Positions 39,656-49,479 of a stretch of 64,000 bases of DNA are shown here, piece by piece (within the stretch, counting starts at the first letter, position 1; each line of letters begins with the position of its first letter). Under the pieces are notes generated by a model that ran no database searches, was not told the origin of the DNA, and worked only from the letters and a program-made list of their open reading frames with translations. Location: the NCBI GenBank assembly GCA_900208305.1, contig OAPG01000007.1, positions 62,001-126,000 of the forward strand, given 5' to 3'. This DNA comes from Melanopsichium pennsylvanicum (lineage: Eukaryota; Basidiomycota; Ustilaginomycetes; Ustilaginales). The translations under genes were made by a program, and so were the position numbers.

Positions 39656-39706
39656 TGGTAAGAACAAAGAAAGCATCGAAAAACAACATGGATTCAAAAA
39701 AAAAAG

Positions 39707-42652
39707 TTACAATGCACGCAATCGAGCTTGCTCCTTTTCGCGCTTCAATTGTTCCAGCCGAAGTCTTCTTTCGTTACGCTTTCGTTCGAGTTCGACTTTT
39801 TTCTCTTCCTTTGTCATTGGCACCGCCGCCGTTGTTGGAGCAGGAGAAGAAGCATTTGTGTTTGAATCATGATCGCCTTCGTCGTCAAAGTTGGCCCACG
39901 TTTCATCGTCCACAATTGGTATTGAGGTGCCCGGATTGGCAATGGCTTTGGGCACTGGAGTCTCGAATGCTTGCGCAGTGATTTCCTGACTGCTGCAAAG
40001 ATCGTTCGAGTTTGTTGCCAATGAGGATGTGGTGCTGAGTGAAACCGACATGTCTTCCGCTTCTAGTGCTGGTGTAAAATTTGGTTCAGTGGTCGTTTGG
40101 CCAGTTGGTGCATCCCATGCATCCTCATCCTCACCTCCCCACGCTTCTTCAACAGGCGCTGCCACTTTCAAACTGCTCCTACTAATCGCTTGTTTCGGAT
40201 CCGTCACCACCACTGCTGGCGCACTTGCACTCCTCGCTGCAGCAGCTGTGGCGGCGGCTGCATTCATCGCCGCAGTACGTCTCGGACCCAACTTCGCTTT
40301 CGCCATCTTTGTCTTGCCCACGCCGGGAGCTTTCTTCTTGGGTTGGCCTACTTCAAAGCTGGACCAATCGGCAGAGTCGTCATGTACATCCATAAGGTCC
40401 TCATCCGCTGTCGCCGCGGTTTGTGGTTGCATTGCGAACGCTGACGCAGTCGATGCAGCGGTGTCGGTGAGTTGATCGTCAAGATCGTAATCTAGGGCAG
40501 AGCTCGAATAGGTGCTCGAAACATCGTCCCCTCCAAGCCCGTTGGTACCTGAGCCCGAACCGAGACGCAGGCTGGCTAGACCGGACGAGGGAGGGACCTG
40601 GGTTTGAGGAGAGGAAAGAGCGGGTGTGGCCAAGACTCGAATCGATGTTGCTGGCGTGCTGCGACCGTCCATCTGTGACTGCAGCTCTGCCGCCGATGAC
40701 AAAGGTTTGCCTTCGGGCACAGACGGAGCCGACGAAGAATTGGAAAGGGATGACAAGGTAGATGACATGGCCCAGCCTGCCAATGCCGTAGCTGCGCTTC
40801 CAGCTGATGCTGCCATAGCAGTGGCGTACCCAGCCCCATTGGCTGCCTCTGCTCCGCTAGCACTGCTGAAGGACGTAGACCCGTTGAGCTGCTCAGGTGT
40901 AAGTGCAGTGTCGGGCATCCCGACTCGACCAGATTCCACTTTTTCAAGAAACATCTTGATCGCTTTATCCGCCTGATCGCGTACCAACTTTTCCTTGTCC
41001 ACCATGCAAGGTGCAACGGCGGGAAGCACTTGGCGGGCACAATCTTCGTGATCAAAAGAGTCGCCGGTTGCCATCAATGCCATGAGGCCGGCCACACGTG
41101 CATGGACGAATTGATCTTTGAGACTGCGTGAGAAAGCTGGGATCAGCACCTTCTTGCGCGTCGATACGGAGAGGAAAGGGACGAGTCGACCAAGAAGGAT
41201 GGTAGTGTTGGTTCGGATGCCCGCTTCGGGATCGACCTGGGTTCGCGCAAGGACGCGTAGCAGGTCATTATTGAGAATGCGATCCGAAAGTTTGGGTGCA
41301 AGCGGGAGAATTGCCTTCAAAGTCGCTTCTCGGATGACGGGCACCGAATCGTTGAAACCCGTGATAAGGTTCGGCCAGAGCTTGTCGGTGACCACTCGAT
41401 TCTCCATTCGTTCAGCGTAGAGCGAAAGGTTCTCGAGCAGAGCCATGCGTGTGGATCGATCCGGGGACGCAAACGCTTTGAGCAGTGGCGGGACTACGTT
41501 GGAATTCCATTCCTCTTTTGGCAGAGGTTGACCTAAACGAAGAACGAGCGGAAGCAAGGTGGAAGCTTGGGTGCTCGCAGATGGGATGGTACCTGGGGGT
41601 GCAACAGCCGCGAGAGCAGCGACCAGTGCTGGGAGTACCTTGTACATGAGAAAGTCTGGAGTGAACGAGTCTGGCTTTTCCTGCAACAGCTTTATGATGG
41701 AAGCCTTTTCGTTTTCCGTTGCGAGCAGGAAGCCATCGAGACCTCTTGCGACTTTGACGAGCGTATTCTCCTTGAAGAAGCCACCATCGGCTTCGCCAGC
41801 CTCCCACGCTTTGGCTACTGTGTTGCGTGTCTTGGCGTTAGGCACCAGCATTCGTTGCAGAGCCGAGTAGAACGCTTGTGGTACGTGGCCACGTGGTGGT
41901 GCGGCCGTGCTAGATTGAGGCGGCAACGTTCCATTGAAAGCTTCAACAGCTACAAGAGCAAGCGAGTAGCTGTCCAATAGCGTCGAGTCCATGTTTGTCA
42001 ATACATTCCATCCATTCTGCTTGACTTCAGGAGATGCATACCGGTTGGCGTCGGGTATCAAGGAGCCGTGGCTGAAGAGCAGGCCATGCGGTGATTCTGC
42101 ATATGGAGTCAAAACTTCGAAGCCGGCAAGTTTCCACTCACCCGCTGCGGTGATGAAGATGGATTCTGGGCGCAGATTGCCGTGGGTTGAAGCTGCATCG
42201 ACATTGAGGAACTTGACAGCATTGACAATGCTCGATAGACCCCACACGATCCAGTCTTGGCGCTGAGGGGTAGCTCGCTTGTCTTGGGACTGTGCAAGCA
42301 CCTTGTACAGCGGTGTGGACTTTTCGACGGCAATATAAACCGACGAGGTGGTCTCTGCACTATCGAGGAGTTTGAGGACATCAGGATGACGTGTGGTGCG
42401 CAGTTTTCTAGCGGCATTCTTTGCAAGCGGGAGGAGATTGGCACGACTGGCATTGTGAGGATGGGAGAGGTCGAAGGCGAGCACTGTACATGAGGAATTA
42501 TCATCTCGCTTTGTGGCTGAGTAAAGCGACCATAGCGTTTGCTGATGGTAGTGTGAGATTTCCTGACCGATGTTGAAGTTGGGAAGCGGGCCTGATCTTG
42601 CTGAGGACAACACCGAGGACGCGGCTGAGCTGAGCGATTTGAAGTAGTCCAT
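39707..42652 (-). CDS. CEX1: SCYL1/Cex1-family pseudokinase
   Basis: A 981-residue protein of the SCY1-like/Cex1 family, cytoplasmic proteins implicated in tRNA export release and COPI traffic. Residues about 25-300 form a kinase-like fold without catalytic residues: the VAIK Lys is missing (CTVLAFDL), and WKLAGFEV stands where DFG would be. HEAT repeats follow at about 340-575 (LLKAFASPDRSTRMALLENL, IREATLKAILPLAPKLSDR). The tail is disordered with acidic/aromatic motifs (WGGEDEDAWDA, DETWANFDDEG). It ends in a basic coiled coil (VELERKRNERRLRLEQLK), the position where SCYL1 carries its COPI-binding signal. The start is ATG 42652. Confidence 0.92.
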   Translation of the reverse strand: MDYFKSLSSAASSVLSSARSGPLPNFNIGQEISHYHQQTLWSLYSATKRDDNSSCTVLAFDLSHPHNASRANLLPLAKNAARKLRTTRHPDVLKLLDSAETTSSVYIAVEKSTPLYKVLAQSQDKRATPQRQDWIVWGLSSIVNAVKFLNVDAASTHGNLRPESIFITAAGEWKLAGFEVLTPYAESPHGLLFSHGSLIPDANRYASPEVKQNGWNVLTNMDSTLLDSYSLALVAVEAFNGTLPPQSSTAAPPRGHVPQAFYSALQRMLVPNAKTRNTVAKAWEAGEADGGFFKENTLVKVARGLDGFLLATENEKASIIKLLQEKPDSFTPDFLMYKVLPALVAALAAVAPPGTIPSASTQASTLLPLVLRLGQPLPKEEWNSNVVPPLLKAFASPDRSTRMALLENLSLYAERMENRVVTDKLWPNLITGFNDSVPVIREATLKAILPLAPKLSDRILNNDLLRVLARTQVDPEAGIRTNTTILLGRLVPFLSVSTRKKVLIPAFSRSLKDQFVHARVAGLMALMATGDSFDHEDCARQVLPAVAPCMVDKEKLVRDQADKAIKMFLEKVESGRVGMPDTALTPEQLNGSTSFSSASGAEAANGAGYATAMAASAGSAATALAGWAMSSTLSSLSNSSSAPSVPEGKPLSSAAELQSQMDGRSTPATSIRVLATPALSSPQTQVPPSSGLASLRLGSGSGTNGLGGDDVSSTYSSSALDYDLDDQLTDTAASTASAFAMQPQTAATADEDLMDVHDDSADWSSFEVGQPKKKAPGVGKTKMAKAKLGPRRTAAMNAAAATAAAARSASAPAVVVTDPKQAISRSSLKVAAPVEEAWGGEDEDAWDAPTGQTTTEPNFTPALEAEDMSVSLSTTSSLATNSNDLCSSQEITAQAFETPVPKAIANPGTSIPIVDDETWANFDDEGDHDSNTNASSPAPTTAAVPMTKEEKKVELERKRNERRLRLEQLKREKEQARLRAL

Positions 42653-44534
42653 GCTGGCCAGAGCGTGTCGACGTCAAGTCAAGGGGAGATGGGAGAAGGT
42701 TGAGACGGAGCGTAGCTCGGTCGAGGTCAGCTCGAGCTACCGTCTCGTCCGCCTGAGTCGAGTGGTATGCTCAAGCACAGCTGCTTGAGAAATGCCGTGG
42801 AATGATGACGCCAGGATGACAATGCAGGGTGAAGCTGAATGAAGCTGCTGAAGCGACAGCTTTCATGTCTCACGAACCCTTTGTTTGCTTGGTTGCATGC
42901 TTGCGCAAATCTAAAATTGAATCGTGTAAGATCTGTGCCACATTGTTCAATTCATATCGGGCATCGGGTGACCATGCCGTAGCGCGTCTTTTCTTGTCGT
43001 CAGTCACACTGTGAGTGTTGCTTTGCTTTGCTCTCACTCGAAAGCTAAACCAAAAAAAAAAGAAAGAAAAAAAAAAAGGCTTGCTGCTATGCTACCTTCT
43101 AATGTAAATTTACCCTAATTAACTTGATTTGAACAACGCTTTTCGTGACTCTGGACGCAGTTCTCACCTCGGCCATTTATTCTTGGCACGCTGCTTGACA
43201 AGGTCCGGCAATTCAGGCAAGCATGGACGTAGAGCTTTTCAGAACGACAGTCTAAGACGAGCTTGAGTTCGAGTTGTACGATGCACTACTCGAATCTAGT
43301 TTGTAGCGTCGAGAGCTTACTCCGGCGGATAAGGCAAACTTCTTTCTGGCTATGGCTTGTGGAGGCCGCTGCAGAGTGAGCCAGCTCAACACATGCCCAA
43401 TCTTTTTCGTCTATCATCGTTATCGGCAGCTGCCTAGATGATAAGTCATCCTGCTTGAGCTCGCTTAGCTGTGAAAGATGCCTTGTCCTGACTAGAAGGC
43501 AAGTTGGCGTAACTTTGTTGTTTATGCTGCGTGTCGATTGGGCTTGCATCACGCAAGGAACCACGTCAGAATGAACGAGGACAATCCCACAGTCAGAGAC
43601 TAGAATTCAAAAGTAAAAAAAGCTTGTTCTGAAGTACGACAAGAAGCGGTACCTCTGTGTGTTGAGTTCAGTATGTTACATTACTGTATACTTTTAATTA
43701 CAGTACAGCTGTTTATTGTATTTTGGATAGACGACCGACCTAGAAGCGAGCGAGATATAGACTGGTTAGGCGCTGTGTGTGACAAGTGACAAACGGGGTT
43801 ACCCCCGAAGCTATTCAAAATATTTAATTTCGGGAAACAAAGCCATCACGATTTTGCTGATTTTGTGTGAGGCCGCCCTGTAAGCGTACTGCCGCTAGTT
43901 TTTTTGGTGCGATCAGCTCGGAAGACATTTCACTCAGACCGGCTACTACTGTAAATAATTAAATTCACTAGACCTCGTTGTTCAAGTGTATTTTGTGACC
44001 GTCTCATCGCTCTTCCTCCTACCATCCTCCTCTTCCTCTACCCTTCGCTCTCGACCTATCACCCGTCACCTTTCAAAGTATCAACCCTCGATCTTCACTG
44101 AAATCCAGATCAGATTAATCCCGCAGCTTGCCCATTTGCTCGCTACGCTTTTGTTAGAGCATTCATTCAACGTGTACGCATTCGCTTGCAGTACACGAGC
44201 TGCTCAATCGGATCGCACAACGCAGCATCATCCAATTTTTTTAATCTCCTCGGCTTTCCCGTCAAGCTACATTTTAGCGTTCGTCGGCGCATCCTTCAGC
44301 TGACTCAGAAGCTAAAGCACTGGCACCTCCGCTGTGACGGCGCTAATCGAAGCCACCGAGCAGTCAGCCAACGAGGTCATATCGCTTAGCAATCTGGCTC
44401 TGGCTAGCACATACCGAGGCCACACGAACCCTCAAAGGTCCGAATATCATATCTTCAAGGTCGTACGCCTCTCTTCCCTCTCATACACAAACGCTTTTTG
44501 AGCATCACGACCTACCCGCATTCTCAAGCTACGA
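42653..44534. promoter_or_regulatory. Divergent promoter region, CEX1 / MED14
   Basis: A 1.88-kb gene-free region. It contains A-rich tracts at about 43051-43078, an inverted pair of the recurrent 7-mer (TACTGTA at 43682 and TACAGTA at 43699), and another copy at 43947. A 92-codon frame at 43286-43564 (minus) has no recognisable features. Confidence 0.45.
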
Positions 44535-47500
44535 ATGCCATCGACCCCGCATGGCACCAACCCTTCGAACTCACATCACCATGTAAATCAGAACGGTCAT
44601 CCGCATCTTGCCTCCTCTCGGCACACCATGTCATCCAACGGCAACGTCCACTACCGCGCTGCCTCCCCGTCGTCCGCCTTCTCTCCACAGAATGCTCTCG
44701 ACAAACAAAAGCACTTGTCATCGTCTCCGCGCAAGCTCATGATAGGTGTCCCACCCGCTGCTACACCAAAGCTTTCCTCTTCTGCCAACGGTACTTCAGT
44801 TCAGCAGCTAGACCACCAAAATCACGCACATCACCCTAACGGTACTGTCAATGGTAGCATCGCTGCCGTCGCAAAAGGCAAACAGAAGCACGTCGACCCC
44901 GCTGAACACGTGCATCTCGCTCAACTCGAGCAGGAGCTTCCTTTGGAAGAAGCCGATCTCGTCTCGCTCGCTGCACTGGTCGAGAGACTCGCAAACCACG
45001 GCTACGAATCGCTTCAGAACCTTGCGGAAACGCTGCCGTCGCTTCCTTCCTCGTCAAGGCGTGCAAAGATCTTCAACACCGCCCTCGATGTACGCAAACA
45101 GTTTATCAAGCTTCTCGTCCTTTCGCGCTGGTCCAAAGATGTCGCAGACCTACAGAAATCGAGAAACATCATCGCTCTTCTCTCGGAACAGCAGTGGCAA
45201 CACGAAGACGTCTTTGCCGGTCTTACCGACATCCGCAAGATCTTGCCCAACGCACGCATGAGGAACGCCGATCTCCCCACCGCCATCGATGTCTTGCAGA
45301 CCGGTACTTACAGGAGACTGCCAGCCAGCATTAAGGACATGGCTGTGGCTCCAAAGCCTTTTACAGACCAACAGGTTCTTACAATCGTCTCGCGTCTCGA
45401 AGATGCCCTCCGTACGCGCATGGCTTGCCGCGAACTCGTCCCTGCGCCTCTTTCCGACTACTCAATACGAGACGGCAAGGTGCACTTCCGCGTACAAGGC
45501 CTCTTTGAAGCTCAGCTCACCGCCAGCAGTGGTGGCCGTGATCGAGCATCTGATGCACTTGCTCATTCCTTGTCTGGCGCTGACGCAACTTCAACAGCGA
45601 ACGAAGTCGCAAGCGCACAAGCCAGTGCAGATGATCGGTGGTGGTTGCTCGACCTCAGCTTTGATGCCATAGCAACAGGCTCGTGCGCAGCATCCAGCTC
45701 AAAGGCGTTCCCAAAGAAGCCCAAAAAGGCGTATCGAGAACGTCTTCGCATATGGGGAGACCAAGAGTTGGCGCCAAGATCACAGCGTGTAGACGAATCA
45801 AAGCCGGGTCAAGCCCAACAAGGTGCCCAAAGGCCCGAAGACACTGAAGGAGCTCAGCCAACAGATGAAAAACCAGCAGTTGCCCAGCAATCATTGGAGA
45901 CGGAACGTCCGACACAGGACAGGGACGACGATCCAGCTATCGTCAAGCTTCCCTCTGAATGCGATGTGCCTCTCCTTAGACTCTTCTCCTTTTTGCAGGA
46001 GCGTTCTCTGCACTACCAGATGGATATCCTCCAACACCAAGCTTACGAGCTGTGCCGGCTCAATTGGGGCTCCAACCTTCGCATTGAGACGGGCGAACGC
46101 CCCCGAAGGCTTACTGTCCACTACTGGACCCAGGCGCAAGGAGCTTCGGGAGCAGCTCAAAAGGTAGACAGCCCAGCTGCAGGAGGTAGCGTGCACATTG
46201 CAATTGTGGATCTCGCCGACCAGACGGGTGCAACCAAAACATTGGCCAAGCTCTTTGATGACGACGACCACGATGAACAATCGAGCTCGATGACGGTGAA
46301 GCGAAGGGGACTGCAAGTCACATGGGACGCACACGGTAGCATTTTAGCCGACTCGGAGACCTCGGATCTCACCATCTCTCCGCATAGCCTCGATATCGAG
46401 GCGCTGTTGAGCTTGGTCATCCAGCGACACAGCTCGGCCTTGTTGCGCAGTCTGCAACGACGCATTCTCATCGGCGATCATCCCGTCTCGCGACTTCTTC
46501 GGCCGGAAGATTGCACACTCTGCGTCGAGCATGCGCAGAGGCACGGTGACGAATTCTCAACGGCAACCGAAACGACCAGCTTTCACTTTCTCCAGATCGA
46601 ATTGCACGGAAATACCCGCCAAGCAGCCAAAAGCAGGCATGCCTCCATGTCTGCCATGCCTCCTCTGCGCCTCAGCGTCGATCCCGTGACAGGTCGCCTG
46701 CTTCTCGACTCGGAATCGTATAGCATTACGACTGATCTTGGTCCGACCAAGTCGCTACAACAGTCTGCAAGCTTCACCGCCCCGATCCTCACCACACGAC
46801 CAACTTATGCTCGCCTAGCCGAAGCGTCGGACCGTATCAATAGCTCCGTCGAAGCACTGTTTGATGTCCTGTACAAGCTCGAGGTGTTTGTTCGCGTCGA
46901 GGACTGGGAGCGCATGGCTTCCTACCTAGGCCTTCGAACCGTTCGCAGACTCAACTTGCGCCCTCAGGACTTGGCCAAGCTTGGACCTTCCGCTTCACCA
47001 GAATCGGCGCCACAACTCTTCATTGCCTTGCGCAACACCTTCCCCGGCTACTTTCTGGCTTTGCAGCCCTCGGAACTGGCTGGCGCAAACATTGCTCTAG
47101 TCTACGTCGTGCAGATAATGGATGCGACCGGTGCGCCATCGTTGACTGTTCAGTCGATCGAATGGCTGGATAGGGCCAAGATTGCCAGCGCTTCCAAAGC
47201 GAGACGCGATGCGCATGCGGACGGCTCAGCACTTGCAGGTCAAAAGCGCAAGCGAGCATCTGGCGTCGTGGGTCAGCTGCCCGAAGTCGACGCTAGCCTT
47301 GGTAAACGAGAGCTCACGATGGAGGAGCTCGGCACTGTACACTCGTACTGCATCGCTCTCGTGTCGTACTTCCGCGTTGAGCAACAGCTTCGCATGAGGG
47401 GCGTGCCGTATCTTCACGTTGGCAGCGCCACGTCCAGGTCAGCACCGCCAGCAAAGTGGCAAAGACGGCCCGCACCACCCGCGCAGGCTAGAACACACGC

Positions 47501-49106
47501 CGATGCTCGTGACAACGGCTTGTTTGATGACGAAGAAGCTGAAGGGGCAGCCGCAGAAGCTGATGTGACACCCGAAATGAACGCAGACGATCTGCTTGTG
47601 GAAGAAAGCAGCGGTGGCGTCGGTGCATTGGTGCCGACTTTGTGTCTTCGAGCAGCTGACTTGCTGGGACCGGCCAGGTCGCACCTTGCCAGGCCAAATG
47701 TGTCTGTACGCGTGTGTCACTGGGACGATGGCGACAGATCGTATGTTCAGATGCTCATCAAGCTTCGGATGAAGTCTCGTCGCCTCCGAGCTTTGCACCA
47801 AATAGTGGCATATGCCAGCGCCTCAGATCAACATTCTACATCGCCAGCCACGTGGATTGATTTTGACGACGAGACGTCGCTGTTGACGCTGTCCACGCGA
47901 GATTTGGACAATTGCCTGCCGATCTTTTACGCGCAATGGGAACGGTTGATGCGCATGATTCAAGTGACAAGAGAGGTCCTTAATGCCAGCCGAGCGTGGC
48001 AGCAACGCGCACTGCGCTTCCGCATCAGCTGCAAAAAACCTTTGGACATTGTCGAGCTCCGACGTTTCGATTTCGATGCGGTACTCTTTTCCTACGGTAC
48101 GATTCGAGCGGAGGACCGAGACCGTCAGCTGCTGGTGCGCGTACGCTGGCAAGACGCCAAGGTGGAAATGACGCCTTTCAACGCAATGCCAGTGACGCAG
48201 AGTGGAGGTTTTATTGTTGAGTTTGGTTCGATTCCTGCTGTGGATCTTGCAACGATCGACGCGGTGGTTGTCGATGCAGGCGCTACTGCGAGCGTAGCAG
48301 CTCTTCCGAAGGAAGACGCGCTGTCCAAGTGGTTCCACGATGGCAATGCCTCGGCAAACCCGCATAACGCGATGGCGTTCGAGCTACGTCGAACTGTCAA
48401 TATGGCAGCCCGAACAGCAGCGATGAGTGCCATGACTCAGCCGCATTTGGAGCGCATGGTGTGGAAAGGGTTCTTCAAGCTGCTTCAAGACACGTTGCCG
48501 CTGATGAAAGAAATTGCGCCGTTGGCAGAAAAGTGCCTGACGGATCCAGATGTACCCGAGGTCGAGATCAAGGGTGCCACGTGGTTCCGCTTGCGCTTTC
48601 AAGATCGGTTTGCGCTCGACATTCGTCTTACGACACGCTCGAGGTTGATCGTATCGGATGCTTCCCGGGCGCTCTTTCGCAGTGAAACGCAGCCGACGGG
48701 CGACGCAGGCACCCAGACCGCCGAGTCGAATGCGAATGCGTGTTTTAGCGGCTCTAATCTGCTCAACCATCTCGTCTCTGGTAAGAGTGGGGCTGTTGAG
48801 GTTGATACCACTTGGAAACTCAGCCGTATCGCAGTGGACGCAGCTGCTACGTTGTCAGCATCGCAGTTTCAACCCATCCCCAATATCGACTCGGTCTTTC
48901 GCAAGGTGCACACTACGGTTCGATCCGACTCGAATCAAGATGGACAGAAAGTATGGGATCTGCGTCGCGCACTTATCGTATCTCTTGCCCTACCTTTGAC
49001 GACGAACGATATCGTCGAACGCAAGGTGGACGATGGGTTGTTGGGCAAGATTCTTCCTCTTCTGATACAGCTTGTGTCGGTTGAAATTCAGAGTGACTCT
49101 GGTTGA
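44535..49106 (+). CDS. MED14: Mediator complex subunit 14
   Basis: A 1523-residue homologue of MED14/Rgr1, the backbone subunit linking Mediator head, middle and tail for RNA polymerase II activation in the nucleus. A His/Ser/Asn-rich N-terminal extension of about 125 residues precedes the conserved N-terminal domain. That domain runs through LPLEEADLVSLAALVERLAN, ALDVRKQFIKLLVLSRWSKD, LRSIPNAR-like ILPNARMRNADLPTAIDVL and YRRLPASI. The rest is the long divergent body with an acidic insertion (DDEEAEGAAAEADV). The conserved N-terminus is diagnostic. The start is ATG 44535; a later in-frame ATG in the extension is possible. Confidence 0.94.
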   Translation: MPSTPHGTNPSNSHHHVNQNGHPHLASSRHTMSSNGNVHYRAASPSSAFSPQNALDKQKHLSSSPRKLMIGVPPAATPKLSSSANGTSVQQLDHQNHAHHPNGTVNGSIAAVAKGKQKHVDPAEHVHLAQLEQELPLEEADLVSLAALVERLANHGYESLQNLAETLPSLPSSSRRAKIFNTALDVRKQFIKLLVLSRWSKDVADLQKSRNIIALLSEQQWQHEDVFAGLTDIRKILPNARMRNADLPTAIDVLQTGTYRRLPASIKDMAVAPKPFTDQQVLTIVSRLEDALRTRMACRELVPAPLSDYSIRDGKVHFRVQGLFEAQLTASSGGRDRASDALAHSLSGADATSTANEVASAQASADDRWWLLDLSFDAIATGSCAASSSKAFPKKPKKAYRERLRIWGDQELAPRSQRVDESKPGQAQQGAQRPEDTEGAQPTDEKPAVAQQSLETERPTQDRDDDPAIVKLPSECDVPLLRLFSFLQERSLHYQMDILQHQAYELCRLNWGSNLRIETGERPRRLTVHYWTQAQGASGAAQKVDSPAAGGSVHIAIVDLADQTGATKTLAKLFDDDDHDEQSSSMTVKRRGLQVTWDAHGSILADSETSDLTISPHSLDIEALLSLVIQRHSSALLRSLQRRILIGDHPVSRLLRPEDCTLCVEHAQRHGDEFSTATETTSFHFLQIELHGNTRQAAKSRHASMSAMPPLRLSVDPVTGRLLLDSESYSITTDLGPTKSLQQSASFTAPILTTRPTYARLAEASDRINSSVEALFDVLYKLEVFVRVEDWERMASYLGLRTVRRLNLRPQDLAKLGPSASPESAPQLFIALRNTFPGYFLALQPSELAGANIALVYVVQIMDATGAPSLTVQSIEWLDRAKIASASKARRDAHADGSALAGQKRKRASGVVGQLPEVDASLGKRELTMEELGTVHSYCIALVSYFRVEQQLRMRGVPYLHVGSATSRSAPPAKWQRRPAPPAQARTHADARDNGLFDDEEAEGAAAEADVTPEMNADDLLVEESSGGVGALVPTLCLRAADLLGPARSHLARPNVSVRVCHWDDGDRSYVQMLIKLRMKSRRLRALHQIVAYASASDQHSTSPATWIDFDDETSLLTLSTRDLDNCLPIFYAQWERLMRMIQVTREVLNASRAWQQRALRFRISCKKPLDIVELRRFDFDAVLFSYGTIRAEDRDRQLLVRVRWQDAKVEMTPFNAMPVTQSGGFIVEFGSIPAVDLATIDAVVVDAGATASVAALPKEDALSKWFHDGNASANPHNAMAFELRRTVNMAARTAAMSAMTQPHLERMVWKGFFKLLQDTLPLMKEIAPLAEKCLTDPDVPEVEIKGATWFRLRFQDRFALDIRLTTRSRLIVSDASRALFRSETQPTGDAGTQTAESNANACFSGSNLLNHLVSGKSGAVEVDTTWKLSRIAVDAAATLSASQFQPIPNIDSVFRKVHTTVRSDSNQDGQKVWDLRRALIVSLALPLTTNDIVERKVDDGLLGKILPLLIQLVSVEIQSDSG

Positions 49107-49368
49107 GAAGGAAAATAATAATAATAATAATAACAATAATAGTAATAAAATAAAATGGGGTAAACAGCATCACCACCAACTTGACGCTATCTACGTTGTT
49201 TGTCCTGTCTTTTTGAGGGGGAATTATTATTTTTAAAGAACAAACAAAAAATGAAAAAGACGTTGATTGTTTTGCTTTGCAGATCTAACAAATCATGAGA
49301 GAGAGAAAGTAATATTGCTTTGCCACCCCTAACCACCTTTAGGGATCCGATTCTGTGTTCGTCTGTAA

Positions 49369-49399
<31 letters not shown>

Positions 49400-49479
49400 T
49401 ACGTCAAAACTTCTCAACCACATCCCACCCAAATCAAGTTCTACCAACATTTCAAATACCCTAACATAACAATGCAACA
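49107..49479. terminator. Convergent 3' region between MED14 and the MHYT gene
   Basis: 373 bp with an (ATA)n/AAT repeat at about 49112-49145 and a TC/CA compound microsatellite at about 49371-49400. It should hold both 3' ends. No gene is seen. Confidence 0.45.
49371..49400. repeat. Compound (TC)n(AC)n microsatellite
   Basis: A run of TC units passes directly into a run of AC units, in the presumed 3' UTR of the MHYT gene. Confidence 0.85.

Noticed and set aside
43286..43564. 92-codon minus-strand frame in the CEX1/MED14 gap
   Set aside because: It has no motif or coding-like pattern. It is short enough to occur by chance.
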